The notes beneath the pieces were generated by a model. That model worked only from the letters and a program-made list of their open reading frames with translations. It was not told the origin of the DNA and did no database searches. Below are positions 22,323 to 37,300 of a stretch of DNA of 64,000 bases, in pieces. The position numbers and the translations under genes are program-made. How positions within the stretch are numbered: position 1 is the stretch's first letter; each line of letters starts with the position of its first letter. This DNA is from Holacanthus passer (Eukaryota > Chordata > Actinopteri > Pomacanthidae): assembly GCA_025331565.1 (NCBI GenBank), contig JAFREQ010000014.1:5288501-5352500 (forward strand), given 5' to 3'.

Positions 22323-25300
22323 CTGTTGGTTGAAAGTTGAGAAATGTGTTAACAGCAGTCTTATGCTACAATGACAATGAAGCATATGCAGTATAAAACT
22401 TAAGTGAAATTAATTTTCCCCCTTCTACTTTGCAGCTGTCTGCACTCACCTTGCAGCCATCCTCCAACACGCTGTATGTGAAGCGACTGTTGCCCTCTGC
22501 ACGGATCTCCACATCGTTGGAGCCCTGCAGCAGCAAAGCCTTCTTCAGGTTGCCTGTGGCCTGTTCCATGTAGGCAACGCTGTTCTTGCAGTGGTAAGTG
22601 AGGTTCTGGGATGCCTCAGTGGACAGAAGCCTCAGGAAGGTCAGCTGGATGCTGGCAGCATTGGCAGCAGGGCCGTCCTGAGCGTAGCTGAACTGTATGA
22701 ACAGAAGAGATGAGGAGGAAGTCATTAGCATCTTTCATATTAAGGATCATTTCATGTACTCAAGTCTCTTCAAGATGACTTTACAGATGAAGAAACCGTC
22801 TGAAGCTTTGTAAAAGTGCGCTCACATGGAATCCTCCATTCATGGTCTCTCCGAACCAGACATGTTTGCGGTCCTTGCTCTTGCTGGTCCACCAGTTCTT
22901 CTGTGGTACCTTGGCGATGCTCGGGTAGACGCAGGTCGCTCCGCTCTCCATGTCACAGAAGACCTTGATGGCATCAGCTGTGCTGCCAAGGTTGGGATCA
23001 ACCCAGTAGTCACCTGGAGAGATAAGAAAAGTGGGTTAATGAGGAGTGAAGCCTGAAAAAGTAAATGCAGCTTTAGTAAATACTTTTTCATTGTAGAGAG
23101 AGATGGCAAGCCTGCTGAATGGCTCATACCCAAAGTCCAAGTCATATATGTATGTATGTATGTACATGTATCAGGAAGGAACACGATTGATTATTGATTG
23201 AAAGTTTAAAGTAAACTCTAGAGTCATAATCAAGAAATCTGACAGCAGCATGCTGAGTAAGTTGTACTTGTCCTCTTTGGGGAAACCAGGCCTAAAAAAA
23301 ACTTTTGCTGACAAGAAGACAAGAAAAAGCTGATCTTGTTCACAGTGGCAATGGCATTCTTGTGATGGTCCAGAGATTTTATGCCTCCTTTCCTTGGTAC
23401 CAAGAAAAATTGCCTTGAGGATGCCTCTATTCAGGCAGGGAGACTTTTGCATACCTAATCATTACATGGAGAGGAAACAGTATAACGATGGCACATTAAA
23501 GCAGACTGTCTGATTCTTCCTCACACACACAGTGTTGCTGCAGGTGATGCAGCCAACCTTATTCCATTATCACTGAACAAAATAAATCAGAACATTCAGA
23601 TGAACATCAGTAGAGCTGCAGCTTCCTCTGCCATGAGCTGCTGTGTAAAATATATGATTTACAGTGTCTATGCATTTTTCATTTGATTTTTCTCAATGAG
23701 TTTAATTTTATTTTACCTTTCTTAGTTAGTTAGTAACAATATCCTACTTGTTGAGTAATATTTTGGTAATTTAACCAGTATATTTATATGAGCCTATAAT
23801 ACAGATTTTTTCCCCCTTTCATTTAATTTGTTATGACACTTAAATCGCCAGTTAGTAAATTTTAGTGAATTTAATAAGAACATTTTTGAGATATTCTAAA
23901 AAGACTTTCTTTCCTTTCTTTATAATTTTCATTCCCTACTTACCGCTCTTCCACTCAGGGTGGCACAGTTTCAGGTCTCTGCAGGTGCGAGCAGGGTTCT
24001 TCTGGCTGCCGTCGGGGCTGCGCAGGTTCTCAATCTGGTTGTTGAGGGACTTGAGTGTGGAATCAACCTCTACATCGTGCTGCCTCAGGGAGCTGGAGGC
24101 CTCATCAGCCCTCATGTACCTGAGAGGATCAGGGGACTTCTCAGTCTGACCCAGACCAGCAAAGGCAGACATGTCGATGCCAGGGCCGGGAGGACCGGGA
24201 GGGCCAGGGGGTCCAGCGTTACCAGGAGGACCCTGAAGGAGGGAAGAAGGAAGTGGATCAGGGAGGCATGTGCAGTCAGGTGTAGCAAGACAGCACTGAA
24301 AAAGTACAGTAAATATGATTGCGGTGGTTATGGATGTTATTATATTTTGAGGACATGTTACATACAGGAGGACCAGATTCTCCAGAACGTCCACGTGGTC
24401 CAGGGGGTCCAATGGGGCCAGGCTGTCCATTTGATCCGTCTTTGCCAGCAGGTCCGGCTGGTCCAGGTGGTCCCTACAGAAAGAGTGAGTGTTGAAGTAA
24501 AAGCTAGTGGATGCTAACGTGCCAGAGTAAATACGAAACATCACTTCATTTACTGAACTTGTGCTATTTTATTCAAAGTGAAGAATTATAGTGGTTATTT
24601 TCTTAGATCCGTCATGCAGTCTGGATAAGAAAAAAAAAATCTGATAAAGCAATTCAAATGTGCCAGCACTTTCTCTCCATTACCCCAATCACCTCCAGAC
24701 CCTTTGCCTTATTATTCATGAAGATTATTTGTATGGTGACATTTTCCTTCATTTTTCTTATCAAGCACAGTGCTTAGCTAATCTAGAATAGATATTGAAG
24801 TCCATTTCCGATCTCAGCGGGAGTAGTTTCACCAATCATGGTCTCCCCTGTCTGTCTTCCTCTTTTCCCTTGCAGAGAGTAATTACAAAATGCCTCAGCT
24901 GCCCATCTTATCACAGCAGTGGGTAATTAAAGAACGTGGCCTTTCCTGTCCCCATCTTCATCAGGTGATTGGAGAATTACAAAAAGACTAACCTGTGCCC
25001 TTCATTACCATCACATATCTTGGGTGTTAAAGCTGAAGGATGGAAATGGAATAGGAGTTTTTCTTCTCTTTCGCTCTTTGCTTTTGCACAATTTTCTCAC
25101 CTTAGCTCCGCTTGGTCCTGCAGGTCCGGAAGATCCAGAATCTCCAGCGGGACCCTGTCAGGACAAGGACAGTAACAGATTAGGTGGTCAACCCAAGAAA
25201 TGAAGGGAAGGAAAATGGAAAATGGTATTGCAGGGATGAACTATAAGATTTGGATTACTTACAGGAGGTCCAGGAAGACCCTGCAGACCAGTGAATCCAC

Positions 25301-28300
25301 GGTGACCCTTCTGTCCTCTCTCTCCTGTCTCGCCAGCCTCTCCCTTGTCTCCACGTGGTCCTTGGGGTCCCTGATGTGAATGTTTAACATGTCTTAAAAT
25401 GCATGGCTCCATATGTGTAGCAATTTTAATTACCTAAATCAAAATCTAAAAAAAAAAAGTTATAATATTGTTGCCGTTAGAGAACATGATACTCACAGCC
25501 ATTCCTCTAGCGCCAGCAGATCCAGGGGGTCCTGCAGGTCCTTGAGCACCCTAAAGAAAAAAAGCAATAGTGTGAGTGCTTCCTCATGTTGACATCAAAA
25601 CTATGAATCTGTGCCTGAACACTGTGCCTTTGGCTGTGGGCCCTACAGTGTGTTGTGTTACTTACGCCCTCTCCTCTGTCTCCCTGCTTGCCAAGGGGTC
25701 CAACGGGTCCAGGGGCACCAGGGGCACCAGGAGCTCCAGGGGCACCAGCAGGACCAGTGTTACCTCGCTCTCCCTACAGGAGGACACAAGGTGATGACTC
25801 AGGTTAACAACAGATTCTGCAGACTAGCGGCTCTAGTAGATTTTTCTCAAACTGTGTGATCTAGTTTCAGATTTTTTTGTGAGGCTGGAGTTTCTCACCT
25901 TGACTCCAACAGCTCCATCTCTACCAGGAGGTCCATCTGATCCAGGGGTACCCTGAGATACAGAAACATATTTTTTAATTGATATGGCATCAAGATAATG
26001 ACATTATTTCCTGACTATATTGTAAATGTGACCTTTCTATAATTTCTACTATTAAATACAATCCCTACGGCCATAAAGGTGATGCATTTTTAACATGTTC
26101 TGACCTCTCTACCAGTCTCTCCAGCAGGTCCAGTAAGTCCAGGGGGTCCCACAGGTCCAGGAGGTCCACGGTCGCCACCAGAACCAGGAGCTCCTTGTTT
26201 ACCAGGTTCTCCCTAAACACAAAGAAAGTATTATTAATACATTTCAGTAGCTCCTTTGACACTGAAGGCACAGAGTATTTTTCAACTAAGCAACAGAATC
26301 ACAGTTCAAATCCTGCTCTGTTCAAGTATACTGTAACTAACAAAAGTAAGTCTATGGGAAAAACACAAAGAAGACAAACTTATAGTAAGATTATACATAT
26401 TGAGAGCACTTACAGAAGGTCCAGGGAGGCCAGGGAAGCCTCTCTCTCCACGCTGGCCGGGCAAACCAACAATACCACGAGATCCAGCCAGACCCTGAGG
26501 ACCTGAAGGCCCGTCAGCACCCTACAGAGTCAGGAAAGAGAAGAAAGAGTGTTCTTATTTAGCTGTACTAGACTGAATCCAAAGTGTACAGACCATTTTC
26601 TCCTGACAGTAAGGTGCCGTTTTCATTCAGTTCTGAATATTACGCTCAAATAGAAGGTGACAGAGACTGGATGTTGTCTCAGAACATGACTCCAGAGGTA
26701 GGTGCTTATGGGTTCTTGCGAGGTTCAAAATCAAACTCACAGGTGGTCCATCCTCTCCAGGCTCTCCCTTCTCTCCTTGTGCGCCAGGAGCTCCACGAAG
26801 GCCAGCGTCTCCCGCTCTTCCTGGGGGTCCAGCATCACCACGAGCACCCTTTGGTCCATCCTTACCAGAAGGACCAGCAGGGCCAGCAGCACCAGGGTTA
26901 CCCTGTGATGGAAAGAGAGAAAATTTCAGTGGGTGAGAGCAGAAATAAACTTACAAATCATTTTTGACTGACTAATTAAATGAATTTCCCTTCTTGGAAT
27001 TTCTTATTGATGAAACACTCACATTAGGGCCAGGAGATCCAACTCTGCCAGCAGCACCTGGGAACCCAGTAGCACCCTGTCAAGAGAAAAAGAGTTCAGT
27101 AAACACAACACACCCAACCTGTTGACCTGTGTGACATATCCATTACTCTATTATCATTGACTAATTATGTGTATTAGAATGTTATGAGATTATCAGGAAG
27201 GATTCAGCAAATATATATCATGCATTTCAATTCACAGTGGTCCGGTTGTGAATACACCACAGTAAATAAAAGTAGCCTTCCTGCTTTTCTTTAAAGAACA
27301 GCTCTGAATCTTAAAGGCATTTTAAACAGAAGACATGTTGACATGTCACAGTAGCAGTGGTGGCTGAATTCCAATTAGCCACTTTGGTTTCAGGCTCCTT
27401 GTATTGTGCATGCTGGCTGACTGTCACAGGGTCATGGCTTACTAGGACACTTCAAAAAAAATTGAACAATTATTAATGTAACACCTGTGTTTTTCCTGCT
27501 ATGACGAGTCAAAATGTCAGTTGTGAAAAAGACCTGTCATGCTGCCAATATAGGATAGAGCTGATTGTACAGTTGTCCTATATATTTATCTGACATCATT
27601 ATCATTTTCTTTTTTTCAGGTTTTTCTCTTTTTTGTAGTTTTTCATCCTATTCAACAGCTTATTATGAGTCAGACTTGAATCAGGTCATACACATTGAGC
27701 CATACTTTACTGTCACTTGGTGTCCGCTTAACAGAGGCATCCCTGCTCTGTCCAGTTAAGGAGGCTAGCTCTATCAATATATTTATGTGGGTCAAAACAG
27801 AATCTATTTTAACGTAAATTGCTTCATGTCGACAATATCCAACTTAGCTACTCTTGATATTGTCTGTATCTGCAGTCAGCAGAAATATTGTGCAAAGTGT
27901 TCATGTGATAAAGTAAAAGTAGGAGTTACTTACAGGAGCTCCCTGGGCACCACGTGCTCCTTTAGGTCCAGATACACCAGTAGGTCCCTGAAAAAGAGGA
28001 ACAACAATGAATCATGTCGATATTACACTAGAGTGACTTTAAAGCACTGTAAAAACCCAGAAATGTGACCTTTGATCTGGTTGCAGGGCTTTATTCAAAT
28101 CCAAATTCAAGTCAAATACCCACCACAGGTCCAGGAGCCCCAGATGGTCCCTGAGGTCCAGGAGCACCACCTTCTCCCTTCTGTCCAGTCTCACCAAGCT
28201 CTCCCTTGACACCAGGCTGACCATCTGCACCCTTGATGTTTAAACAGAACAGTAATATTGTCAGGATGTCGATGAATGGATGTAAAAAATACAATTTTCA

Positions 28301-31300
28301 GTAATTAATTTGAACAAATGTATTGTTGTGACTTCACTTACAGGAGGCCCAGCAAAGCCAGCAGGTCCAGGAGGACCGAGCTCACCACGGTCACCCTGCA
28401 AGAGGACAGAAGATACTACCAGTCAGGGCAAGCTGAGATGAGATATTGATGCTGCTTTTATTGTCAGTTATTTTTAATTTAATATTTTCTTCTTTGATAC
28501 TGTTTATTGTTTTTTTCTTCATTTACAAAAACACAGAACACTAATATTAAATATGAATGAAGTATTTTCAGAAATAAAAAAGAAATGAAGGGTAAATTAA
28601 ATGATAACATAGACAAATAAATATGTACTCTCTCACTCATAGCCAAAAATGAGTATTGCACAATCCTGTCATCATCCTATTCTCCCTGCATCTTCAAAAC
28701 CATGTTACTCTTGCTGCATTACAAGTGGCAGACAACCTTGAAGTGACAGCAGTGGCACTAATCCTTGTCTGATTAAAAGCATCAACATAGTCAAGTTACA
28801 TCCAAATCTTCAACTTTACCTCTTACGAAATAGATCAGTTCTTAGAATTCCAAACAGAAAGACATCTCTTTTAAGTTGAAAAACATGAATGGAAACATCT
28901 TTGAGAGGGAAGCAAGGTCTAAGTCCTGTCCAATGCGAGTTTAATTGTCACTAGTCTCTACACTGTTCAACTTGAGACCTCATTGAGCTCCTCTCTTTGC
29001 ATCACTTAGATGGGGTTTTATTATTTCAGTCCCAGACACACACCAGCTGATCACCTACGGTATACACTGTATACTGTGCATATGACAAAAAGAGCTACTT
29101 ACAGGAGCACCACGAGTGCCAGAAGCACCAGGAGGGCCAGTTGGTCCAGTCTCACCCTGGTTAGGAGAGAACCAGTCAGTCAAACCAACCAAAGTAACAA
29201 ACATATGATATAAATGATAACACACTCAAACATACTAGTTTATCGTCAGTGAAGTATGGTCCTGTTCATTCATACTCAACTGATAATACTGAGGTGATAT
29301 AGATGTAACACTGTTATTCTCACCTTGGCGCCGTTGGGTCCAGATGGGCCAGGAGGACCAATGGGACCAGTCAAACCCTGAGAGGAGGAAAGACGGATTG
29401 AGATGTAAGAGGAGGAAACAAGTGACAGAGAATAGAATTTGGATGTGATTGAATGTTGTTGTGTTGTATTTTTTGTTTGATGACTGTCAAAAAAGCTTCA
29501 CTCTGTAAAGGCAAACTAAAATATATAAGAGGCACAGGATTTATTTTGAACTCACTCTAGAACCATCCTTTCCAGGAGCTCCCTCAGGTCCTTTCTCTCC
29601 ATTGTCACCCTGTTGAGCAAAGAGGACGGCTGCATGTTAATCATACATGAAACTACAAGGCCTCTGGTCATGACATTTGCTCTATCAAATTTCCAGTCCC
29701 ATTTCGCTCATGAAGTGATTCATAATATTAAAATAAAATTCTATTTTGACAACTTTTAAAATAACCAGTTACTCACTCTGTCTCCCTTGGGTCCTGGGAT
29801 GCCACCGGTTCCTCTTTCTCCAGGCATGCCCTGCAGGCCGGGGGGTCCCTGGGGTCCAGCAGCACCAGCTGGTCCAATGGCTCCCTGAATTAGAATCAGA
29901 AAATAACTGTGAGTCTAATTCTTTCATGTCTGTGGACATACTGGTCCTCTTTTTATTGGCAATGCAAAAGGTGTTTTATGATGAATACAGTGAGAAGCCT
30001 TTAATATATCCTGATAAAGATTCATTATTCATCTAAAACATGTCATCATTTCTCAGAAAATGAGATCTTGATGAAGGCTGCAAGTTCATGTTCAACATGT
30101 CCACCAAGGAATGAGGTCTTCATTACTTCTTCCTTATTCATTTCAAGGAATAGTTCAACATTTTGGTGAAAGATGCTCATTCATTCTCTTGCCAAGAATT
30201 AGATGAGAACAGATTAGATTAGATACCACTCTTATGTTGGTGCGGTAAATTTGAAGCTATAGCCAGCAGCTGAATAGCTTAGATTAGCACAAAGAATGGA
30301 AATGGGGACAGCTAGCCTACGATTTGAATCTAAACCCAAAATATGTCTCTACTCATAAGTTATCTGCTGACCTTGGGCCCATCACTTCCAGGTGTTCCAG
30401 GAAGTCCACGAGGTCCCTGAAGACCCTGAGCTCCAGCACCACCCCTCTCACCAGGGAAACCACGTTCACCCTGATTAGGAGACAAAAAGCCACTGAGTCA
30501 ATAGGAGAAACAAGAAATAGTAGAAAATGCTCACTTATGAGATGTGAAAAAGTGAGAATGCTTGTTTGTTGTTATATGTAGTAACAAGATGATAAAATCA
30601 AGGCAACATTATCAATGTGCTATTCATGTATGAATAGTATGTGATAGGCTATGTGTATATTACTCTTTGCTTTAAAATCATTGGATATACAGACATGAAG
30701 CTTTAACATGGAAACTCACTCTAGGTCCAACGGCACCAGGAGCTCCGCCCTCTCCGGGCAGACCCTGCACAGACAGAAAAGACACGGTTTTGTTCCTGTT
30801 TTGAAATAATCACACGCATCAAAACGTCTGTACCGTAAAACTTCTGTTCAGCATTCATTGTTAGTCCTAGTATGAAGAGCCAAAACAATTAATCTAATAA
30901 GCAGAACTTCAATCAAGAATGGTGTAATGCAATGAAAGTCATTTATGGGTTCAAAAATCGTTCTGCAATAAGGAATGAGACAGAACTATACTTTAATGAG
31001 GTCCTTATTATGTTCACAAAAGAAATTGTATTTTCAGTTTTTGGTTTGCTTTTCTATCTGTGAAAGCAGAGTAATGGGTTGGATTAACTTGAAAAAAAAA
31101 ACAGTTCAGAAATTCAATAAAAATTAAATCCTAACTGGTAATTAACACTGGTAATTATGTTTTTTTTGCTGTCAAGTAAAGCATGATAGCTATAGTAGAC
31201 TGATGCTGAACTGAGTAAGCTGCAGTTACCTTAAGTTATTCTTATTATCTTGAACAAGAGACTGCTTTAGCTTGTTTTTCACGCCCTCTTATTCTACATA

Positions 31301-34300
31301 CAGTATGCTTTTTTTCAGGAAAGGTTAGGTTAATTCCACCATCTGGCATGTAGGTGGGAATATACAAGCTCTAGGATACTAGTTGTGTGTGTCCAGAGTG
31401 TTGAAGGAGTTTGTCAGCATATGATAAACATACAGATGCAACAAATTCCAAGGAACAGATTAAGACTCACCTGGTCTCCAGGTTTTCCAGCCTCTCCTGG
31501 GGCACCAGATGGTCCAGGCAGACCCTGTCCAACAGCAGCAAAGGGATTAATTATGTGATCTCTGTAAATACAGACTAGTCATTATATGTTTTCCAGACTG
31601 GTGTATCTGGGGTTTGATGAGAAAATAAACTGACCTGGAAGCCAGAAGGTCCAGGCTGTCCTTGCTCTCCTCTCTCTCCAGCAGGTCCCTATGATAGGCC
31701 CAAACACAGGTGATCAGTTGAAGACAAAGAGCAGGTGAAAGCTCAGTAATATATTGTATCAGCTGAGTGTAATACTGATCTTGCGGCATATAATTACACT
31801 AGAATACTCACAGCAGGCCCAGGAGGTCCAGCAGCACCAGTCTCACCATCTTTTCCAGACAGACCCTGTTTAGAAAAGAGTATTTAAATGATTGAAAAGT
31901 GATCTTGGGACAGAAAATGATGAATCCATTTGTGAGGTTTGAAAGAAGTATTTATGGAGAAAATGGACTCACTCTCAGACCAGGACGACCCACAAGACCC
32001 TTCTCTCCTGGCTTTCCAGGTTCACCCTGTTGGAGAGAAATCACAGTAAATGATGAATAGAAAGTCTCTTTAGCCTGTGTGCTCTAAGGTAAATGTCAGT
32101 AGCAGTACTAGTAATGATATTTGGCTACTGAAATGCTATTGTATTATTACTATTATCAGTTTTTATACTGTATGAACATGTTGTGAGTAATAGTGAAGAT
32201 ACTCTTATAAAAACTCACATTGGCTCCTTTTGGTCCAGGGAATCCCATCACTCCTGGCTGTCCACGGGCTCCCTGAGGGCCAGGTGGGCCGGGGCGACCA
32301 TCTTCACCAGCGGCACCCTGTCAACGGCACAATGCAAAAATCACAAACAGCACAGAAACCCAGAGTTCACAGACATTAACTTGCGAGTTGAAATTCGTGT
32401 GTGCTCATCATGTGGTGAATTTAGTGTTATGGTTGATGTGTCCTGTGTTTGTAAGTACATGTGCGGTAGTTTTGTCAAAGTTCTGTTTTTCTATTAAAAT
32501 GCTGCTGTGAAGCCACTTTAAATGGGTCAGCTACTCTATCTTTTCATTCTCTTTTTATGCATTTTGCTGTTATGAAAATGTACATAAATTGTTACACCAA
32601 CATACCATAACAAATCAAACTGTGAATTTTTATTTTACTCCTATGTGTGACCATGTGCATTCTTTTGCATGGGACCTTTTAAAATGCCATGTATTATTTC
32701 AGAACTGCAACATTTATAAGCATGACTGAAAGAGGCACCTAAGCATTAATATTGTACTCACAGAGGGTCCAACTTTGCCTTGAGGACCAGCATCTCCGGG
32801 ACGACCAGTAAGACCCTGTGAAAGGCACACAAATTTTAGAGATCAGCATCATTCAAGAAGTAGGACAAATCTCTATAATGCACAGAATCAAATAAGATCA
32901 ATCGGATCAAACCAACCACACTAAGTATCCATCTGGTTTGTGACTAAGATGGCTGCATGTAAGCAACTCTGTCTGACTGTTTGTGAGCTGATAATGAGTG
33001 AAGATGCAGGACTCACTCTGGCTCCGGGGAGGCCAGACTCTCCTGTGCGTCCAGGGTCTCCAGTAGCACCTTTAGGCCCAGCAGCACCAGGAACACCACG
33101 GTCACCAGGGGCACCCTGAAGATAAAAAAGGAAGCCAGTTAAATATCAATCTGGTAGAAATATGGCAGCTAGTTTCATGACCATAACAACATCATTTTTG
33201 TGCTGCCGTGCTTAGATCAAGTCAATATGCTCAGTAACCTGAAATTAGTTGTGACTGTTAAAGAAATGCCAGGACCAACCTTAGCACCAGCAAGACCATC
33301 CTGACCTGGGAAACCACGGTTACCAGGAGCTCCCTGGAAAGAATCACAGAGACACATTTGATTAGATTGTGCATAAGATAGCAACAAGTAATTCATAATG
33401 TCACTTTTTACTGATGTTATTCTACACCCTCATTTCTTACTCTCTCTCCTGGAGGTCCGATTGGTCCAGCAGCTCCAGGCTCTCCTCTGGCACCTCTCTT
33501 TCCTTCTTCACCAGCAGGGCCAGGGGCACCTTGAGGACCAGCGGGGCCCTGGAGAAATTAAGATATGTAAGTAAATCTCGGTTGTCTAATTATAAAAGAT
33601 GTTTTACAGTGGTTACGGCATAAATGATAAAGTGAAAACTTTGATTAACTCACAAGCTCTCCCTTGGGTCCGGCTTCACCTTTGAATCCAGGAAGACCAG
33701 GGTCTCCCTAAACAAGAAGAAGAAAGAATACAGCCACATTAAGACATTATTAGAATACAAACAAGTATTAAGGTTTCACAGGGTTTTAGATTATTCCCAA
33801 GTGACGTACAGACTGTCCCTTTGGTCCCAGAGATCCTGTAGCGCCCTGTGGTCCAGGTGGGCCACGGGGGCCAGGGAATCCAGGAGCACCAGCAATACCA
33901 GGAGCACCCTTTAAGCAAGAGAGAAACAACAAAATATCAGAATAAAGTAAAAGAGCAATATTATGAATTTTGAAGAAAGACAGGGTAATGGAGGACTCTG
34001 AAACCACGATTACAGAGACTGGACTTACAGCAGATCCTTTAGCTCCAGGAATACCATCAGTACCAGGGTTACCCTATACAGACAGAAAAGAAGAAGCAAT
34101 GCATCACACTATGCAGACAATAAATTAATAAGCCACACAGTGTAAGAACAGTACTGTTTTGTGAGTAAATCAAAATCAAGATGAATGATGACAGACTCAC
34201 AGATGCTCCAGCAGGTCCAGGAGATCCAGGAGTACCGGCCTCTCCGCGGGGTCCCTGTTGTCCTTCAGCTCCACGGGCTCCAGTAGGACCAGCTTCTCCC

Positions 34301-37300
34301 TGACAGGACACAATAGATTCATCATTAACAGGTAGACAGGTTCTTACATTTCCTTAACCTGTGAACCCAACATTCGTACCTCCATATAGCTGAGGATGAT
34401 GGTGTGTTCTTCACCTCTTCTGTCCCTTCTTATACCTTTCCATATAATTTAATCTAAATCTATAAACTAAGTACATCAACTGACTATGGCATGACTACTT
34501 AATGCACCTTTTCTTTTTTGACCAAGAGTAGTTTGTAGAATACACCCCCCTCGTTAATTTATGTATGTTGTGTTGTGTACAAGAACCAGGCATATAAGCA
34601 TTTACAGGTTCTTATTCAATCAAACCAGATTGAATAAAAAGTAATCAAGTGTCTGAAAGTGCTTTAGGAAGAATTCACAAAGTGATAAAATAAGAAAGTG
34701 AAGATGCGGTACCCATGAATGGTTCAAGTAACAATTTCCAGACCATTATTAGTTTATTTTACTACATAAAGTCTGCTAAAGAAAAGTACTGGTTTATGAT
34801 AATGTGATCTGTACAAACCTTGGCTCCTGGAGATCCTGGGAAACCGGGAGCTCCAGCAGGACCAACGGGCCCCTGCAGACAGGAAAAAAAATCTACAAGT
34901 TAGGGTTCATGTCTCATCACTTTGTTGCTGTGGTATCAAAAGTAATAACATTATAAAAGAAAAATGATTTGGATGCAAAGTGGGAACTATGATACGTACA
35001 GGTGGACCAGCAGGACCAGGCAAACCATCATTTCCACGGGCACCCTGAAGAGGAAAAAGACAGGATAGTCGAGTTGCGTACACCATAATGAACAGAAAAA
35101 TTATGTTTCTAAAGGATTCAAAATGATAACAAACATAGCGCAACAAACTAAAAACATATTGATGCTCAGTGGATTGAAGCGGATGTGAAATTTTTACTCA
35201 CTGCAGCTCCAGCAGCTCCAGGACGTCCCCTCTCACCAGGCAGACCACGTGGTCCCTGTGACAGATAATCACAATGGTCAGTTTATGTTGATCATTATGA
35301 CATACATAGCTTGAATTTATAAGTCTATTGTTTATCTTCCCTAGCATCCCATAATGGTATTATTTTATGTTTTAAAAAACCCAGATTAATAATAATATTG
35401 CTCACCATGGGTCCAGGGGCACCGTTCTCTCCAGCAGCACCAGACTCACCCTGATAGGAGAGACAGAGATCAGAAAATTTAGAAGAAGCAGAAAACAAGA
35501 AAACAAATGTTAAACAATGAAAATCTGTTTTTTTCTTACCTTGGCTCCTGCAGCACCATTTTCTCCCTTAGCTCCATCCAGACCAGGGTGACCCTACAGA
35601 GAAACAGAACAGGACTCATCAGGACCTGCACATCAGTCGGCGTGGTGTAATGAATGAGCAATAAAGAATAGTTATCCTGCTTCTTCTGTTTGGCAGTGAA
35701 GGTTGAAACACTTACTCTGTGTCCTTTGATTCCAGGAAGTCCAGGAGTTCCAGGGAAGCCACGAGCTCCCTGAAATACAAACACAAAACTTTTATTTACG
35801 TGAGGAATGTTTAACTCATCTCTATCTTTGACATGTGGTGTAATCATGGAATTTGCAAGAGATATAATGATTTTGGACTTAAGTATAAAATAATCAACTT
35901 GACGCTCACCTGAGGTCCTGCAGGTCCACGTTCACCAGCTTTTCCAGGTTTGCCAGCCTCACCCTGGAAATAAAGAGGATGTGAAATGATTAGTTGATAA
36001 AGCAGTGTACAAGAGCTGCACTGAGCTTCACTGTGGTGGACAGATATGGATGCAGCCTGTGTTTTGTACTGTCATCATTTTCATCAGTATTGTTAGGAGA
36101 CATACAGTGCCCCCTGGTGGTACAAATGATTTAGAAGGTAGGGAGCTTGATAGTAATGCTCGAATTATCAATCAGGAAAGGATAATAATGCAATAAAGTG
36201 AAATTGTGGCATTGCTACTTATTATCAGGATATGCGTTACTCAAAATTGTGGTTTGCTTTGACCTTTGACCTTGGCTTATTAGGTTACTGGGCTTCTGTT
36301 TAAATGAGTTGTGGGCTTCATAGAAAGGTGAAGCCTTGACACTTACATCGCTTCCAGACTTTCCAGAAGGGCCAGGTGGTCCACGAGGTCCCATTGGTCC
36401 CTGTCATAAAAACAAAGACAGATAAATTGTTAATGACAGTTTTCTAATTGCTCCAAAAATGTTTGGAAGGACTTTTGTATGTTGCACAATGTAAGCACGG
36501 CCTTCATTCTGTGAATTAGTTGAACTAAATTTGTAGCTACAGTGCAAAACTTGGTGATTGTATCAATGACTGACACAGTGCAAGAGATAAATTAAATATG
36601 GTTATGATGTTATTTATAATTAGATTTTATTTCCGTGGAAGTTGTTGGTAAACCCTAAACATTACAGCAAACGTGACCAGTGCAGTGTGAAGTATTTTAA
36701 GTACACAGATGCATTCTGGGATAGCTAATAGTACTTACAGCTGCACCAGGCTCTCCTGCCTCTCCAGGGGCACCTTGGAAACCCTGTGGTCCCTATGGAT
36801 GCATAAGACAAAGCAAAGCATTAAGGGATTTGTTTGTTAATGCCAACAGCTGTTGTCTATATATTTCAACATTGGCTGTTTGATAGTAGAATGATAGTAG
36901 CGCTGTAATGAATTTACTTACAGGAGCTCCAGAAGGCCCAGGGGGACCACGAGGACCCATGGGACCCTGCAAGAGAAATATAAGACATAAGTTAACCAAT
37001 CTTTTTTTTTTCTTTTACCACATAGTGTGACAAATTAATCAAGTAGGCATCTTGAATAAAAAGTTCAAGATTCAAGCTATGAATGATTTAAAAAAAATTT
37101 AAAAATCAAACCTAGCCCCATTTTGATCTCAGAAGATTTAAAAAACAATTCTGTCTTGGGTTCAGAGTTGCTATCCCATTACAATCCTACAAAAACTTTG
37201 CAAAACCTATTTATAGGGATTTCTATATCAATTTCTTAAATACGGTTTCTTAAGACATATTGTGATGCAGTTCATACTCCAACATTCAATAATTAAATGT

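Noticed and set aside
23960..24517. 185-codon plus-strand ORF opposite col2a1 exons
   Set aside because: It is the antisense of Gly-X-Y and C-propeptide codons. Collagen coding DNA on the opposite strand is rich in Pro/Ala/Gly codons and often lacks stops.
36005..36196. 63-codon ORF in a col2a1 intron
   Set aside because: Intronic, no family resemblance, and it overlaps a CTCF-type motif and repeat-like sequence.
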